The translations under genes and the position numbers were made by a program. Below the pieces are notes generated by a model. That model did no database searches and had not been told where the DNA came from. It saw nothing but the letters and a program-made list of their open reading frames with translations. A DNA stretch of 64,000 nt from Mycobacterium decipiens (GTDB lineage Bacteria > Actinomycetota > Actinomycetes > Mycobacteriales > Mycobacteriaceae). The stretch is from positions 4,216,001 to 4,280,000 of the forward strand of contig NZ_OY970459.1 of the NCBI RefSeq assembly GCF_963853665.1, read 5' to 3'. This document shows positions 43,615 to 54,401 of this stretch, piece by piece (within the stretch, counting starts at the first letter, position 1; each line of letters opens with the position of its first letter).

Positions 43615-44992
43615 AGACGGTTTGGCCCTCCCCCGACACCTTGTCGATTCGTTTTGCCAGGTACAGCGCCTCCAACGCCAGTTCCAGCGCCGCGGCGCGC
43701 TCCCCCTCGGACTCGGCGCCCAGCTTTCTGGCGATTCTGTCCACCACCGGTAACCCCGGCACCGCGGCCAACACGTCCTTGGCCGATACCCGCTCGCCCG
43801 TTGTCACCGCGGAACCGCCCTCGACGGCGGCCACCAACGAGCCGACGTCGATGCCGCCGAGGGCGCGCGATGCGGTATCGGCGGTGGCACGGCGCAACAG
43901 ATGCTCGAGCACCGCCTGCTCGCGGCCCTCCTCGCCGGACTCGAACTCCAGCTTGCCGCGCAGGACGTCGATCACGGTGCCCAGATCGACCACCCGGGCC
44001 ACCGGATCGGTCTCCCCCAGCACCGCACCGCGGTGCCGGGCGGCGGCCGCGACCGTCTCCGCCGCCGCGATGGCGAACCGGGCCGACACCCCCGACCGCT
44101 GATCGACCGAGCGGGATTCTCGTAGATAGCGGGCAAACCGCGCGAGCACCTGCACCAGGTAGTCGGGCACCTGCGCGCTCAGGTGCGCCTCCTGGGCGAT
44201 GACGCCCATTTCGGCCTCCAGCTCCAGCGGGTAGTGGGTGCGGATCTCTGCGCCGAACCGGTCCTTGAGCGGCGTAATAATCCGGCCCCGGTTGGTGTAG
44301 TCCTCGGGGTTGGCGCTGGCGACCACCAACACATCCAACGGCAGCCGCAGCGTGTAGCCGCGAACCTGGATGTCGCGCTCCTCCATGACGTTGAGCATCG
44401 ACACCTGAATGCGCTCGGCGAGGTCGGGCAATTCGTTGACGGCGACGACGCCGCGGTGCGCGCGGGGGATCAGCCCGTAGGCGATGGTCTCGGGATCGCC
44501 GAGGCTGCGCCCCTCGGCAACTTTGATCGGGTCGACGTCACCGACCAGATCGGCCACACTGGTGTCCGGAGTGGCCAGCTTCTCGGTGTAGCGCTCGCTG
44601 CGGTGTTTCCACCTGACCGGCAGATCGTCACCAAGCTGCGCGGCCCGCCGGATCGACTCCGGTGTGATCGGCCGGTAGGGGTGCTCCCCCAGCTCGGCTC
44701 CCCCGATCACCGGCGTCCACTCGTCCAGCAACCCGGTCAGCGCGCGCAACAGCCGAGTCTTGCCCTGACCGCGTTCACCGAGCAGGACGAAGTCGTGACC
44801 TGCGATTAGTGCCCGCTCCAGCTGTGGCAAAACGGTGTCGTCGAAGCCCAGGATGCCCGGCCAGACTTCGTCTCCTTCGGCCAGAGCGGTCAGCAGATTC
44901 TCCCGAATTTCCTGCTTGACCCCTCGTTCACGATGGCCCGCGGCCCGCAATTCTCCGACGGTCCGGGGCAGATAGCTCGGTGAAGTCACCAC
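43607..44992 (-). CDS. MoxR/Mg-chelatase-like AAA+ ATPase
   Basis: A 461-residue ATPase equivalent to Rv0958. Walker A is GERGQGKTRLL at ~73-83; Walker B-like VVAVNELPDLAERIQ and sensor VVASANPEDYTNRGRI follow. The C-terminal part is the helical lid. It resembles the ChlI subunit of magnesium chelatase, but mycobacteria make no chlorophyll, so a MoxR-type chaperone role with the VWA partner is likelier. It follows purH by 103 bases. Confidence 0.88.
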   Translation of the reverse strand: MVTSPSYLPRTVGELRAAGHRERGVKQEIRENLLTALAEGDEVWPGILGFDDTVLPQLERALIAGHDFVLLGERGQGKTRLLRALTGLLDEWTPVIGGAELGEHPYRPITPESIRRAAQLGDDLPVRWKHRSERYTEKLATPDTSVADLVGDVDPIKVAEGRSLGDPETIAYGLIPRAHRGVVAVNELPDLAERIQVSMLNVMEERDIQVRGYTLRLPLDVLVVASANPEDYTNRGRIITPLKDRFGAEIRTHYPLELEAEMGVIAQEAHLSAQVPDYLVQVLARFARYLRESRSVDQRSGVSARFAIAAAETVAAAARHRGAVLGETDPVARVVDLGTVIDVLRGKLEFESGEEGREQAVLEHLLRRATADTASRALGGIDVGSLVAAVEGGSAVTTGERVSAKDVLAAVPGLPVVDRIARKLGAESEGERAAALELALEALYLAKRIDKVSGEGQTVYG

Positions 44993-45095
44993 TCCACGCT
45001 ACGACGCCGTCATTCTTATCGCGCCGAAAGTGAGTTTCACCCCCCAACTTTTCCGGGCACTTCCGGCAGGTCGGGTCATGGATTTCTCGTTAAAG

Positions 45096-46667
45096 TCAGT
45101 GGGCGAAATGGCGAGCGCCGGTCAGGTACAGGGTGATCCCGGCGTTGGCCGCCGCTGCGGTCACTTCCTCGTCGCGCACCGAGCCGCCGGGGTGGACTAT
45201 CGCGGTGACCCCGGCGGCGGCCAGGGTTTCCAGTCCGTCCGGGAACGGGAAGAACGCATCCGAGGCCGCAACGGCGCCCTTAACCCGCTCGCCGCCGCGT
45301 TCGACGGCCAGGTGGGCGGCGTCGACCCGGTTGACCTGACCCATCCCGACGCCGATGGTGGCACCGTCGGCGGCGATCACGATCGCGTTCGACTTGACGG
45401 CGCGACAACTCCGCCACGCGAAGACCAGGTCGGTCAACGTCGCCGGGTCGGCCGGCGATCCGGTCGCCAAGGTCCAGTTCGCCGGGTTGTCGCCGTGCGC
45501 GTCGAGCTGGTCGCGTTGCTGCATCAGCAGTCCACCGCTGATCGGACGCAGCTCGATGCCACCGGCCAGCGGCTCGGAGGCCACCAGCAGCCTGATGTTC
45601 TTCTTGCGGGTCAGCACGTCGAGGGCGCCCGGCGCGTAGGCGGGCGCAACGACCACTTCGGTGAAGATGGTGCTCACGTACTCGGCCATCTCGACGCTGA
45701 CCTCCGTGTTGGCCGCGATCACTCCACCGTAGGCGCTCAGCGGATCGCATTGGTGCGCCTTGCGATGTGCGTCGGCAACCGAAACCGCCGAGATTGCGAT
45801 GCCACACGGGTTGGCGTGCTTGATGATTGCCACGCACGTTTGTTCGTGGTCGAAGGCGGCCCGCCAGGCCGCGTCCGCATCGGTGAAGTTGTTGTAGGAC
45901 ATGTCCTTTCCGTGCAGCTGCTCCGCCTGTGCCAGCCCCGGCCAGGCGGTGCGGTCGCCGTAGAGAGCAGCCTGCTGGTGCGGGTTCTCGCCGTAGCGCA
46001 GCATCGCCTCGCGGCGCCAGTATCCACCGAACCACGACGGGAACGCGGTGGGCGGATGCTCGGGAGCCACCGTCGACTGCATCCAGCTCGCGACGGCGAT
46101 GTCGTACTCGGCGATGTGCTGAAACGCCAACGACGCCAGCCTTTTGCGCTCGGCGAGGGTGAATCCGCCGTTGCGCACCGCGGCCAGCACTCCGTCGTAC
46201 CCAAGCGGGTCGGTGACCACCGCAACGTTGGGATGGTTTTTCGCCGCCGCCCGGACCATCGCCGGCCCGCCGATATCGATCTGCTCGACGCACTCGTCGA
46301 CGCCGGCGCCGGATTCGACGGTCTGGCTGAACGGATACAAGTTGACCACGACGAGTTCGAACGCCTCGATTCCGAGTTGCTCGAGGGCCGCGGCGTGCTC
46401 GGACTTGCGCAGGTCGGCCAGCAGCCCGGCATGCACTCGCGGATGCAGAGTCTTGACCCGGCCATCGAGTACTTCGGGAAAGCCGGTCAGCTCCTCCACC
46501 GGGGTCACCGGAACCCCGGCGTCGGAAATGGCCTTGGCCGTTGACCCGGTCGAGATGATCTCGACGCCGGCCGCGCCCAGACCCTGGGCCAGGTCGACCA
46601 GCCCGGTCTTGTCGTACACGCTGATCAACGCACGGCGGATCGGCCTTCGGCCGTCGTCGGTGCTCAT
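45096..46667 (-). CDS. purH: Bifunctional AICAR transformylase / IMP cyclohydrolase
   Basis: A 523-residue enzyme catalysing the last two steps of IMP synthesis. The N-terminal IMP cyclohydrolase domain has [15 protein letters not shown]; the C-terminal AICAR transformylase domain has [11 protein letters not shown] with the catalytic Lys-His, and [10 protein letters not shown] near the end. Length equals M. tuberculosis PurH. Its start overlaps the purN stop by four bases. Confidence 0.96.
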   Translation of the reverse strand: MSTDDGRRPIRRALISVYDKTGLVDLAQGLGAAGVEIISTGSTAKAISDAGVPVTPVEELTGFPEVLDGRVKTLHPRVHAGLLADLRKSEHAAALEQLGIEAFELVVVNLYPFSQTVESGAGVDECVEQIDIGGPAMVRAAAKNHPNVAVVTDPLGYDGVLAAVRNGGFTLAERKRLASLAFQHIAEYDIAVASWMQSTVAPEHPPTAFPSWFGGYWRREAMLRYGENPHQQAALYGDRTAWPGLAQAEQLHGKDMSYNNFTDADAAWRAAFDHEQTCVAIIKHANPCGIAISAVSVADAHRKAHQCDPLSAYGGVIAANTEVSVEMAEYVSTIFTEVVVAPAYAPGALDVLTRKKNIRLLVASEPLAGGIELRPISGGLLMQQRDQLDAHGDNPANWTLATGSPADPATLTDLVFAWRSCRAVKSNAIVIAADGATIGVGMGQVNRVDAAHLAVERGGERVKGAVAASDAFFPFPDGLETLAAAGVTAIVHPGGSVRDEEVTAAAANAGITLYLTGARHFAH

Positions 46668-47311
46668 CCTATGGTTGCCTTTCGTCCGATCGTCGCGTTT
46701 CTTCCGACCACCGTCACTCCGCCGGTAGCGATTGCGGCCACCACATCCACCAACAGCCGCCGTTCAGTGATCTTGATTCGTTCATGCAAGGTCTGTTCGT
46801 CGTCGCCGTCGAGCACTGGAACGGGTTGCTGCGCCAGTATCGGCCCGGTGTCCATGCCAGCATCCACCAGGTGCACCGTAGCGCCGGTGACCTTCACACC
46901 GTAGGCCAGCGCGTCGGTGACCCCATGCGTACCGGGGAAGGCCGGCAACAGCGCCGGGTGGGTGTTGAGGATGCGGCCGCAGAAGCGTGAAAGGAACTGC
47001 GGTCCAAGGATTCTCATAAACCCAGCGGAAACGACCAGGTCGGGCGCATGCGCTGCGGTGGCGGCGGTGATTGCGGCGTCCCAGGCATCGCGACTGGGGT
47101 GGTCGGCGAGCCGGACGGTGAACGCCGGCACCGATGCCTCCGCGGCGATCTCGGATGCCCGGCATTGGCGATCCACCCCAACGGCGATCACCCGCGCCGG
47201 GTAGTCACCGACCGCGGCGTCGAGTAGGGATCTCAGCAGCGAACCGGTGCCGGATGCCAGCACCACCAGCCGCGCCGGTGCACTCGGGGGTACGCGGAGC
47301 GGTTCCTGCAC
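46664..47311 (-). CDS. purN: Phosphoribosylglycinamide formyltransferase
   Basis: A 215-residue folate-dependent GAR transformylase. Visible are [12 protein letters not shown], the catalytic segment [16 protein letters not shown] with Asn/His, and [15 protein letters not shown] with the Asp. The last residues [12 protein letters not shown] are a short repeat encoded by a small DNA duplication, probably harmless. First gene of purN-purH. A 58-bp tandem repeat lies directly before its start. Confidence 0.94.
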   Translation of the reverse strand: MQEPLRVPPSAPARLVVLASGTGSLLRSLLDAAVGDYPARVIAVGVDRQCRASEIAAEASVPAFTVRLADHPSRDAWDAAITAATAAHAPDLVVSAGFMRILGPQFLSRFCGRILNTHPALLPAFPGTHGVTDALAYGVKVTGATVHLVDAGMDTGPILAQQPVPVLDGDDEQTLHERIKITERRLLVDVVAAIATGGVTVVGRNATIGRKATIG

Positions 47312-47324
47312 ACGGCGAGCCTAG

Positions 47325-47498
47325 TCTGGCGACGATGCGGACCGCTGCAGCGGCGCGAGGAGGAGCCAGACAGTCGAGCACATCTGGCGACGATGCGGAC
47401 CGCTGCAGCGGCGCGAGGAGGAGCCAGACAGTCGAGCACATCTGGCGACGATGCGGACCGCTGCAGCGGCGCGAGGAGGAGCCAGGCAGTCGAGCACA
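47325..47498. repeat. Minisatellite, three copies of 58 bp
   Basis: Copies start at 47325, 47383 and 47441, with one change in the third (CCAGACAG to CCAGGCAG). The array lies in the 241-base gap between perM and purN, 14 bases upstream of the purN start, and so probably in its leader or promoter. No spacers. It differs in sequence from the 57- and 54-bp arrays in this window but has the same size class (MIRU/VNTR-like). Confidence 0.92.
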
Positions 47499-47552
47499 TC
47501 TGCGCTCTCCTGCTGCCCTTGCAGCGGCGCCGGGGCGCCCAACGCTGGACAA

Positions 47553-48920
47553 TCAGTCGGGCTGCCGCGGCGGTTCGTCGGGTAGCGGGAGTGACCCGTC
47601 GTCGGCGGCCGGGGGGACTTCGAGGCCGTCGCCGACGTCGTCTTCGCTGGGCTGGCCGTCGTCCCGTTCCGGGGCGGGCGGCTGCTCGCCGGCTGTCCCG
47701 TCGATGGTGCCGACCGGAGACGTCGGCTCATCGACGTTCACCTCGACCGGCGGGGCGGGCTGGGATTTGGGCCGCTTGGGGCGACGCGTTATCCCGCCTG
47801 CCATCGCCACCGTCACCCAACCGACGACCGCGAACCAGAAGAACACACCGAATACCAGGGCGCCCTCGTCGACGCCGACGTCGCCGAAATTGCCCAGGCT
47901 GCCGCCGCCGCCGTATCCCAGAATGGCCATCGCCAATGCCCCCGCAGCGGCCGCGACCAGCAGCTTGGCCATCGCCGGAACCAACGGCAGCGCGTGGCGA
48001 GCGCATTGCTGACCGACCGCCACGCCGGAGGACGCGCCAACGATCAGCAGGGCAACCCAGGCCGGGCCGAGGGGCGGCGCGGGTGCCGCGGCCAGAACCG
48101 GCAGAGCCGGGATATCGCCACCGAAGACCGCAAACGAACTGAACGTCGCAAAGCCAATGTGCGCGCTGGACCCAACAGCGATCGCGGCGGTGCCGATGAT
48201 GACGTTGGGGGCGTAGAGCACCGACAGCACGGTGAGGCTGAATTGGCCGAATATCGAATCGGTGATCCCGTAGAGCTCTTGCATCGTCGCCCAGTGCACA
48301 ACCAGCGACCCCGCCGTCACCACGCCGGAGAGCCCGAGCAATGCCAACACCCCGGCCGCGGCGGCACGCGCCGAATCAGCCAGCCAATCGGGTAGTGGCG
48401 AGGTGGCCAGTGCCCGTCGACCGACCCGGGACCCCACCCCGATCGCGGCCCCGACCCCATGCACCGCCAGCACACCGATGAACGCGCGCAGGGCGTTGGG
48501 CGTCTGCAGCTCGGTGAGGACCGATGACGCGTCGTGGATGACCGCCAGCGCGATCGCCGCCATCAGCAAGGGTCCGCCCAACGCCGACGCGACAACCCAG
48601 CGAACGACCAGCCACGACGACCGTGGGGAGGTGGCCCGCGCCGTGCTGCGCGCGGTGGCCCATACCATCAACAGGACCGGCAATAGCGGCATTACGCCCA
48701 GTTCGCGGCCACCGATTGAGACCGGGACCAGGTGCACGCCGAGCCACATGCTGGCGGTGGCGCCCAACGCGCCGGTCATGTCGCTATTGGCGATCAGCAA
48801 TTGCAGCAGCGTCACCGAGGCGATGATGCCCAACGCCACCACACCCGGGCCGAACGCGACCCTGACAAGGTCACGAGCCTGGCGAACGCCCGGCGCCCGA
48901 TTGCCCTCGCTTTCTGACAC
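47553..48920 (-). CDS. perM: Integral membrane protein PerM
   Basis: A 455-residue protein with about eight to ten membrane helices in the first 370 residues and a C-terminal cytoplasmic tail that is acidic and Pro-rich. It corresponds to PerM (Rv0955), needed in M. tuberculosis for division in low magnesium and for chronic-phase persistence, and reported to stabilise FtsB. GTG 48920 gives the length of the M. tuberculosis protein; the frame is open to 48944. Confidence 0.86.
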   Translation of the reverse strand: MSESEGNRAPGVRQARDLVRVAFGPGVVALGIIASVTLLQLLIANSDMTGALGATASMWLGVHLVPVSIGGRELGVMPLLPVLLMVWATARSTARATSPRSSWLVVRWVVASALGGPLLMAAIALAVIHDASSVLTELQTPNALRAFIGVLAVHGVGAAIGVGSRVGRRALATSPLPDWLADSARAAAAGVLALLGLSGVVTAGSLVVHWATMQELYGITDSIFGQFSLTVLSVLYAPNVIIGTAAIAVGSSAHIGFATFSSFAVFGGDIPALPVLAAAPAPPLGPAWVALLIVGASSGVAVGQQCARHALPLVPAMAKLLVAAAAGALAMAILGYGGGGSLGNFGDVGVDEGALVFGVFFWFAVVGWVTVAMAGGITRRPKRPKSQPAPPVEVNVDEPTSPVGTIDGTAGEQPPAPERDDGQPSEDDVGDGLEVPPAADDGSLPLPDEPPRQPD

Positions 48921-48965
48921 CCTTTTCACTCTTCGCGCACGCACCCGATTAGGCGCGGGAGCGGG

Positions 48966-49880
48966 TTAGACCGGCGCCGCCCCAGGGGACGACGACTGCT
49001 GGCCCTGGCCGTAGGACTGCTGGCCCCCGCTGGGGCTTGAGTAGTTGACCGGAGCAGAACCAGCCTGCGACCCCGTCCCCGCATTGACCGGTGGCGGTGG
49101 GCTGAAGCTCGGGAAGCCGGTGGGCGGGGTGGACGGTCCCTGGTGCGATTGTTGCGACGCGGACTGCGCGGGGGGCTGGGCACCGAATCCACCGCCCGAT
49201 TGGCTCGGACTCTGGCTCGGGCCGGACGAATAACCACCGTACTGCGACCCGTACCCGGGCTGCTGGGGGCTGGGCGACTGCAGTCCCGCGGGCTGCTGCC
49301 CACCACCGTAGTAACCGCCCGGCTGCGCGCCGTACTGCCCGTACTGCCCATACTGCCCGTACTGCCCATACGGGTCGTACTTGGGCCGCGGCGCCGGCGC
49401 GGTGATGACGCCCGTCTCCACCAGCAGCGCGGCGACCGCGGCAACCGCCTGGAACACAATGAAAACCAACACAATCCACAATGCCCAGGCGGTCGAATAG
49501 GCGCTGGGCTTGTTAAACGTTGCCGAGATCATCAGAAAGACGCCGAGCACCCCAAGCACCGCAACCACACTCACATGGTTTTTGGCCTTGGGCACCAGAC
49601 CCACCCCGGCAAGTAGCGCAGCCAGCAGAGCCACCCCGACCGGCAGTCCAGTGTCACCGGCCACCGCGCCACCACCCCCGCCGAGTTCGGTGCTCAGCGT
49701 GAACATGGGGCCGAAGCTGGCGAAATACGCGGCCAGGCCGAGGGCAGCCACCGCGATGTTCAGATACATCAAAAGCTTGCTCGCACCCTCATCGGCTTTG
49801 GCGAACGAAGGTGTGGCGCCTCCGTAGGAGCCTGCGGGCTGCGCTTGCGGATATCCGGGGCTACCCGGCGAGTAGGTCAT
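48966..49880 (-). CDS. Rv0954-like cell-division membrane protein (DUF5336)
   Basis: A 304-residue protein with four membrane helices (~38-60, 80-98, 103-122, 130-155) and a long disordered Gln/Gly/Ser/Pro/Tyr-rich tail containing tandem YGQ triplets at ~175. Rv0954 has been reported as part of the mycobacterial division network. It lies directly upstream of perM on the same strand with 45 bases between, so the pair likely acts together. Confidence 0.83.
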   Translation of the reverse strand: MTYSPGSPGYPQAQPAGSYGGATPSFAKADEGASKLLMYLNIAVAALGLAAYFASFGPMFTLSTELGGGGGAVAGDTGLPVGVALLAALLAGVGLVPKAKNHVSVVAVLGVLGVFLMISATFNKPSAYSTAWALWIVLVFIVFQAVAAVAALLVETGVITAPAPRPKYDPYGQYGQYGQYGQYGAQPGGYYGGGQQPAGLQSPSPQQPGYGSQYGGYSSGPSQSPSQSGGGFGAQPPAQSASQQSHQGPSTPPTGFPSFSPPPPVNAGTGSQAGSAPVNYSSPSGGQQSYGQGQQSSSPGAAPV

Positions 49881-50044
49881 GGCTCCTCCACTGGTGCAGT
49901 GCGACGCTGTGCTCCCTGCGACGCGATTCGATCAACCACGCTAGCGCACGTTCCGGTGCCCGCGTCGGAGCGACCGGCGCCCCCCGGCATCAACCACCGG
50001 GCAGCCGCTTGCCCCGGCAGGTGGAACACGTTCTAATTCTCAGC

Positions 50045-50896
50045 ATGCACTACGGCCTCGTGCTGTTCACCAGCGACCGTGGCATCACCCCGGCGGCGGC
50101 CGCCAAGCTTGCTGACATCCACGGGTTTCGCACGTTCTACGTGCCTGAACACACCCACATCCCGGTCAGGCGTACGGCCGCCCACCCGACCACGGGTGAC
50201 GCATCGCTGCCCGACGACCGCTACCTGCGCACGCTCGACCCGTGGGTGAGTCTGGGCGCGGCTTCGGCGGTGACATCGCGGGTCCGGCTGTCGACTGCGG
50301 TGGCGCTGCCGGTCGAGCACGACCCGATCACGTTGGCGAAAAGCATTGCGACGCTGGACCATTTGTCCGGGGGGCGGGTAAGCGTCGGGGTTGGGTTCGG
50401 TTGGAACACCGACGAGCTCGCCGACCACGGCGTGCCGCCCCAGCGCCGCCGCACCATGCTGCGCGAATACCTCGAGGCGATGCGGGCGTTATGGACCCAA
50501 GAGGAAGCCGCCTACGACGGCGAGTTCGTCAAGTTCGGGCCCAGCTGGGCCTGGCCCAAGCCGGTGCAGTCACATATCCCGGTGCTCGTGGGCGCCGCCG
50601 GCACCGAGAAGAACTTCGCATGGATCGCGCGCAGCGCGGACGGCTGGATCACCACTCCGCGCGACGTCGACATCGACGAGCCGGTCCGGCTGCTGCAGGA
50701 CACCTGGGCAGCCGCCGGCCGCGACGGGGCTCCGCAGATCGTGGCCCTGGACTTCAAACCGGTGCCCGAGAAGCTCGCGCGTTGGGCCGAGCTTGGCGTG
50801 ACGGAGGTGCTGTTCGGCATGCCGGACCGGTCCGAAGACGAGGTCGCCGCATACGTGGAGCGGCTGGCCGGCAAGCTGGCCGCCGCTGCGGTGTAG
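50045..50896 (+). CDS. LLM-class F420-dependent oxidoreductase
   Basis: A 283-residue luciferase-like monooxygenase-fold enzyme (Rv0953c family). The pattern of the F420 subfamily is visible: LDHLSGGRVSVGVGFGWNTDE and RSADGWITTPRDV. Substrate unknown. ATG 50045 was chosen because homologues begin MHYGLVLFTSD; the open frame upstream overlaps the divergent Rv0954-like gene. It converges with sucD. Confidence 0.86.
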   Translation: MHYGLVLFTSDRGITPAAAAKLADIHGFRTFYVPEHTHIPVRRTAAHPTTGDASLPDDRYLRTLDPWVSLGAASAVTSRVRLSTAVALPVEHDPITLAKSIATLDHLSGGRVSVGVGFGWNTDELADHGVPPQRRRTMLREYLEAMRALWTQEEAAYDGEFVKFGPSWAWPKPVQSHIPVLVGAAGTEKNFAWIARSADGWITTPRDVDIDEPVRLLQDTWAAAGRDGAPQIVALDFKPVPEKLARWAELGVTEVLFGMPDRSEDEVAAYVERLAGKLAAAAV

Positions 50897-50914
50897 ATCC
50901 GCTCAGCAAACGCG

Positions 50915-51817
50915 TTACAGGCTCTTCAGGATCTCCCGCGCCAGCGCCGCCGTCTCCGACGGAGTCTTGCCGACCTTCACGCCGGCCGCCTCCAAGGCTT
51001 CCTTCTTGGCGGCCGCGGTGCCCGACGAGCCGGACACGATGGCGCCGGCGTGGCCCATCGTCTTGCCTTCGGGCGCGGTGAACCCGGCGACATAGCCGAC
51101 GACCGGCTTGGACACGTTGGCCTTGATGAAGTCGGCGGCGCGCTCCTCGGCGTCACCACCGATCTCACCGATCATCACGATGAGCTTGGTGTCCGGATCC
51201 TTCTCGAAGGCCTCGATGGCGTCGATGTGGGTGGTGCCGATTACCGGGTCACCACCAATCCCGATCGCGGTGGAAAAGCCGAGGTCGCGCAGTTCGTACA
51301 TCATCTGGTAGGTCAAGGTTCCCGACTTGGACACCAGGCCAATGGGACCGGGGCCGGTGATGTTGGCCGGGGTGATGCCGGCCAGCGACTGACCGGGACT
51401 GATAACGCCCGGACAGTTGGGGCCGATGATGCGGGTCTTGTGGCCGGCATCGAGGTTGCGGGCCCAGGCATAGGCGGTGTCCTGTACCGGGACGCCCTCG
51501 GTGATGACGACCAGTAACGGAATCTCGGCGTCGATCGCTTCGATGATCGCGTCTTTGGCGAACTTCGGTGGCACGAAGATGATCGACACATCGGCGCCGG
51601 TCTTTGCCATCGCCTCCGCGACGCTGCCGAACACCGGCAGCTTGATCAGCCTGCCCCCCTTGTCCTCATGGGTGACGGTGGTGCCCGCCTTGCGTGCGTT
51701 CACCCCGCCGACGATTTGCGTGCCCGCCTTGAGCATTCGAGCGGTGTGGACGGTGGCCTCGCTGCCGGTGATGCCCTGGACGATGACCTTGTTGTCCTTG
51801 CTGAGAAAGATCGACAT
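50915..51817 (-). CDS. sucD: Succinyl-CoA synthetase alpha subunit
   Basis: A 300-residue TCA-cycle subunit that binds CoA and carries the phosphorylated His in MGHAGAIV. The CoA-binding [13 protein letters not shown] is at the start, and [12 protein letters not shown] is in the middle. ATG 51817 is 9 bases after AAAGGA and gives the usual MSIFL start; GTG 51823 is in frame but too close to the ribosome site. It follows sucC by 14 bases. Confidence 0.96.
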   Translation of the reverse strand: MSIFLSKDNKVIVQGITGSEATVHTARMLKAGTQIVGGVNARKAGTTVTHEDKGGRLIKLPVFGSVAEAMAKTGADVSIIFVPPKFAKDAIIEAIDAEIPLLVVITEGVPVQDTAYAWARNLDAGHKTRIIGPNCPGVISPGQSLAGITPANITGPGPIGLVSKSGTLTYQMMYELRDLGFSTAIGIGGDPVIGTTHIDAIEAFEKDPDTKLIVMIGEIGGDAEERAADFIKANVSKPVVGYVAGFTAPEGKTMGHAGAIVSGSSGTAAAKKEALEAAGVKVGKTPSETAALAREILKSL

Positions 51818-51831
51818 ATCCACAAGTCCTT

Positions 51832-52995
51832 TCAGGCGCTCGCCAGCTCGGCGGCCTTGTCAGCGGCCTCGTCCATCGTCGACACCAGCGTCACCAACGG
51901 GTGGTTGGCCTCGGTCAGAATGCGACGGCCTTCCTCGACGTTGTTGCCGTCCAACCGAACCACCAGCGGCTTGTTCGCCTCGTTGCCCAGAATTCCCAGC
52001 GCCTTTACGATCCCGGTGGCCACCGCATCGCACGAGGTGATGCCGCCGAAAACATTGACGAACACGCTCTTGACCTGCTCGTCACCCAGTACCACGTCCA
52101 GTCCCGCGGCCATCACCTCAGCCGAAGCGCCGCCGCCGATATCGAGAAAGTTGGCCGGCTTGACTCCACCGTGGTTCTCACCGGCGTACGCGACGACGTC
52201 GAGAGTCGACATCACCAGGCCCGCGCCATTGCCGATGATCCCCACCTGACCGTCCAGCTTGACGTAGTTGAGGTCGTGCTCCTTGGCCTTGAGCTCCAGC
52301 GGATCCGTGGCAGCTCGATCCTCGAATTCGGCGTGGCCCGGCTGACGGAAGTCGGCGTTGCCGTCGAGGGTGATCTTGGCGTCCAGCGCGAGGATCTGAT
52401 TGTCGGGGGTGCGCACCAGCGGGTTCACCTCGACCAGAGTGGCGTCCTCGGCGACGAAGAGCTCCCACAGCTTGGCGATGGTGACCGCGGCGGCGTCGAG
52501 CACCTCGGCTGGCAGATGACCTTGCTCGGCGATGGACCGCGCGAAAGCCCGGTCAACGCCCTGGACGGCGTTCACCGGGACTTTGGCAAGCCGCTCGGGT
52601 TTGGTGGCGGCCACCTCTTCGATCTCCACGCCGCCTTCCACCGAGCACATCGCCAGGTAGGTGCGATTGGCCCGGTCCAGCAGGAAAGAAAGGTAGTACT
52701 CCTCGGCGATATCGCTGGCCTCGGCGACCAGCAGTTTCTTGACGATGTGGCCCTTGATGTCCAGGCCGAGGATGTTCTTGGCGTGTTCGTACGCGTCTTG
52801 GGCAGTCGCGGCGTATTTGACGCCACCGGCCTTACCGCGGCCACCGATCTTGACCTGCGCCTTGACCATGACCGGACGACCGATCTCGGTGGCGATGGCC
52901 TTAGCGCCCTCGGCCGTGTCGGTCACCCGACCCGGCGTGCTGGGTACGTTGTGCTTGGCGAATAATTCCTTGGCTTGATACTCGAAAAGATCCAT
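51832..52995 (-). CDS. sucC: Succinyl-CoA synthetase beta subunit
   Basis: A 387-residue ATP-grasp subunit: [18 protein letters not shown] start, [16 protein letters not shown] nucleotide loop, [19 protein letters not shown] metal site and [12 protein letters not shown]oA/succinate end. Length equals the M. tuberculosis protein. The 249 bases upstream to the divergent peptidase gene hold no gene. Confidence 0.96.
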   Translation of the reverse strand: MDLFEYQAKELFAKHNVPSTPGRVTDTAEGAKAIATEIGRPVMVKAQVKIGGRGKAGGVKYAATAQDAYEHAKNILGLDIKGHIVKKLLVAEASDIAEEYYLSFLLDRANRTYLAMCSVEGGVEIEEVAATKPERLAKVPVNAVQGVDRAFARSIAEQGHLPAEVLDAAAVTIAKLWELFVAEDATLVEVNPLVRTPDNQILALDAKITLDGNADFRQPGHAEFEDRAATDPLELKAKEHDLNYVKLDGQVGIIGNGAGLVMSTLDVVAYAGENHGGVKPANFLDIGGGASAEVMAAGLDVVLGDEQVKSVFVNVFGGITSCDAVATGIVKALGILGNEANKPLVVRLDGNNVEEGRRILTEANHPLVTLVSTMDEAADKAAELASA

Positions 52996-53244
52996 GGGCT
53001 CACCGTCTTCGCTCGGCTTACTGCTCGGCTGGTAGGGAGGCGGTACCGGAAATGGGCAACTCGCACGGAGGAACTGTATCGAGACGGCAGATGAGCTCCG
53101 CGATCGCATCCACCCGGTGTGGGCCAGGTCACCGAACGTTCGCCAATTCGAATCGTGATCCGGGTCACAATCCCGGCCGGATTCCACACTGAGGTTGCCA
53201 CTTCCATCCGGTTACGGATACCGTCTCAGGGTCCAGATAACGTT

Positions 53245-54306
53245 ATGGTCACGATCCGAGGACATTTCAGATTGTCCCAGCACCGTTTCGCTCGTTCTGC
53301 TGCCATGGCAGCGTCTCGCACACCTCGCGATCATTGGCCGCATCAGCACCGCGACGAAATCACCGAAATCATCCCGCTGGACGGATTCCTCGACGGCATC
53401 GCGGACCTGGATGACCTGGATTTCGCCGACCTCGATGACCTGGACCTAGGCGACGACTGCGTCTTCGACCACGAAGCCCAACTGCTGCAGGCTCCGGAGC
53501 TCGACGACCTAGACGACGCCGACGATCTGACCCCCGAGTGGCTGGCCACCCGCCCGGACGTGCTGAGCCCGGAGGTCACCCCAGTGCCCCGGCGTCGGGC
53601 CGGGCAACACCGCAAGCAGCCGGTCGGTGCGACCAGGGGCCGCCTGCTGATTTCGGCAATGGCCGCGGGCGCGGCAGCGGCGGCGGCGCACGCGGCGACC
53701 CAACAGTCGGAAACCCCCAGCACCCAGACCGTGCTGACCGCTCACGCTTTGGCACTCACCGGAGGTTCCGGAAGCGACGCGCCGCGGGGAGTCCAGGTCA
53801 TCGCCGCCCAGCCTGCGGCAAATGCTGCCGTGCACAACGCGGAGTTTGCCAGGGGCGTGGCCTTCGCCGAGGAACGCGCTCAGCGTGAGGCGCGACTGCA
53901 GCGGCCGCTGTACGTCATGCCGACCAAGGGCATATTCACCTCGAATTTCGGCTACCGATGGGGTGTACTGCACGCCGGTATCGATCTGGCCAACGCAATC
54001 GGAACCCCGATCTACGCGGTGTCGGATGGCGTCGTCATCGACGCCGGTCCCACCGCCGGCTACGGAATGTGGGTCAAGCTGCTCCACGCCGACGGCACGG
54101 TCACGCTGTACGGCCACATCAATACCGCGTTGGTCAGCATCGGCGAGCGCGTGATGGCGGGCGATCAGATAGCCACCATGGGCAACCGCGGCTTTTCCAC
54201 CGGCCCGCACCTTCACTTCGAGGTACTCCTGGGCGGCAGCGAGCGAGTGGACCCCGTGCCGTGGCTGGCACAGCGGGGACTTAGCGTCGGCGGCTACACC
54301 GGCTGA
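53245..54306 (+). CDS. M23 (LytM-type) cell-wall endopeptidase
   Basis: A 353-residue protein equivalent to Rv0950c. An N-terminal part contains acidic Asp/Leu repeats ([16 protein letters not shown]), followed by a hydrophobic/Ala-rich segment at ~140-160 that probably anchors it in the membrane, and a C-terminal peptidase M23 domain. The zinc ligands are complete: HAGIDLAN (HxxxD) and GPHLHFEV (HxH). It should cut peptidoglycan cross-bridges or regulate such cutting. ATG 53245 lies in the palindrome ATAACGTTAT (53237-53246). Confidence 0.84.
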   Translation: MVTIRGHFRLSQHRFARSAAMAASRTPRDHWPHQHRDEITEIIPLDGFLDGIADLDDLDFADLDDLDLGDDCVFDHEAQLLQAPELDDLDDADDLTPEWLATRPDVLSPEVTPVPRRRAGQHRKQPVGATRGRLLISAMAAGAAAAAAHAATQQSETPSTQTVLTAHALALTGGSGSDAPRGVQVIAAQPAANAAVHNAEFARGVAFAEERAQREARLQRPLYVMPTKGIFTSNFGYRWGVLHAGIDLANAIGTPIYAVSDGVVIDAGPTAGYGMWVKLLHADGTVTLYGHINTALVSIGERVMAGDQIATMGNRGFSTGPHLHFEVLLGGSERVDPVPWLAQRGLSVGGYTG

Positions 54307-54338
54307 CCCGGCTGGTCGTGGAGCGATCGAACACCGAA

Positions 54339-54386
54339 CGTGCACTGGCTGCGAAGGATTCGCGACTTTTTCGCAGCGAGTGCACG
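54339..54386. terminator. Long hairpin between converging genes
   Basis: CGTGCACTGGCTGCGAA (54339-54355) pairs with TTCGCAGCGAGTGCACG (54370-54386): 17 bp with a single mismatch and a 14-base loop. It lies between the ends of the M23 peptidase gene and uvrD1, so it can stop transcription from both sides. No T-tract follows, which is common for mycobacterial terminators. It may instead be a member of a dispersed repeat family. Confidence 0.65.
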
Positions 54387-54401
54387 CTGGGTGCACCGAC
54401 G

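Noticed and set aside
45030-46544. A 504-codon frame antisense to purH
   Set aside because: PurH is unmistakable on the minus strand; the opposite frame is open because of codon-position GC bias.
53224-53229. MprA box before the M23 peptidase gene
   Set aside because: One TCTCAG is present, but no second copy occurs 11 bases to either side as in the two genuine boxes.
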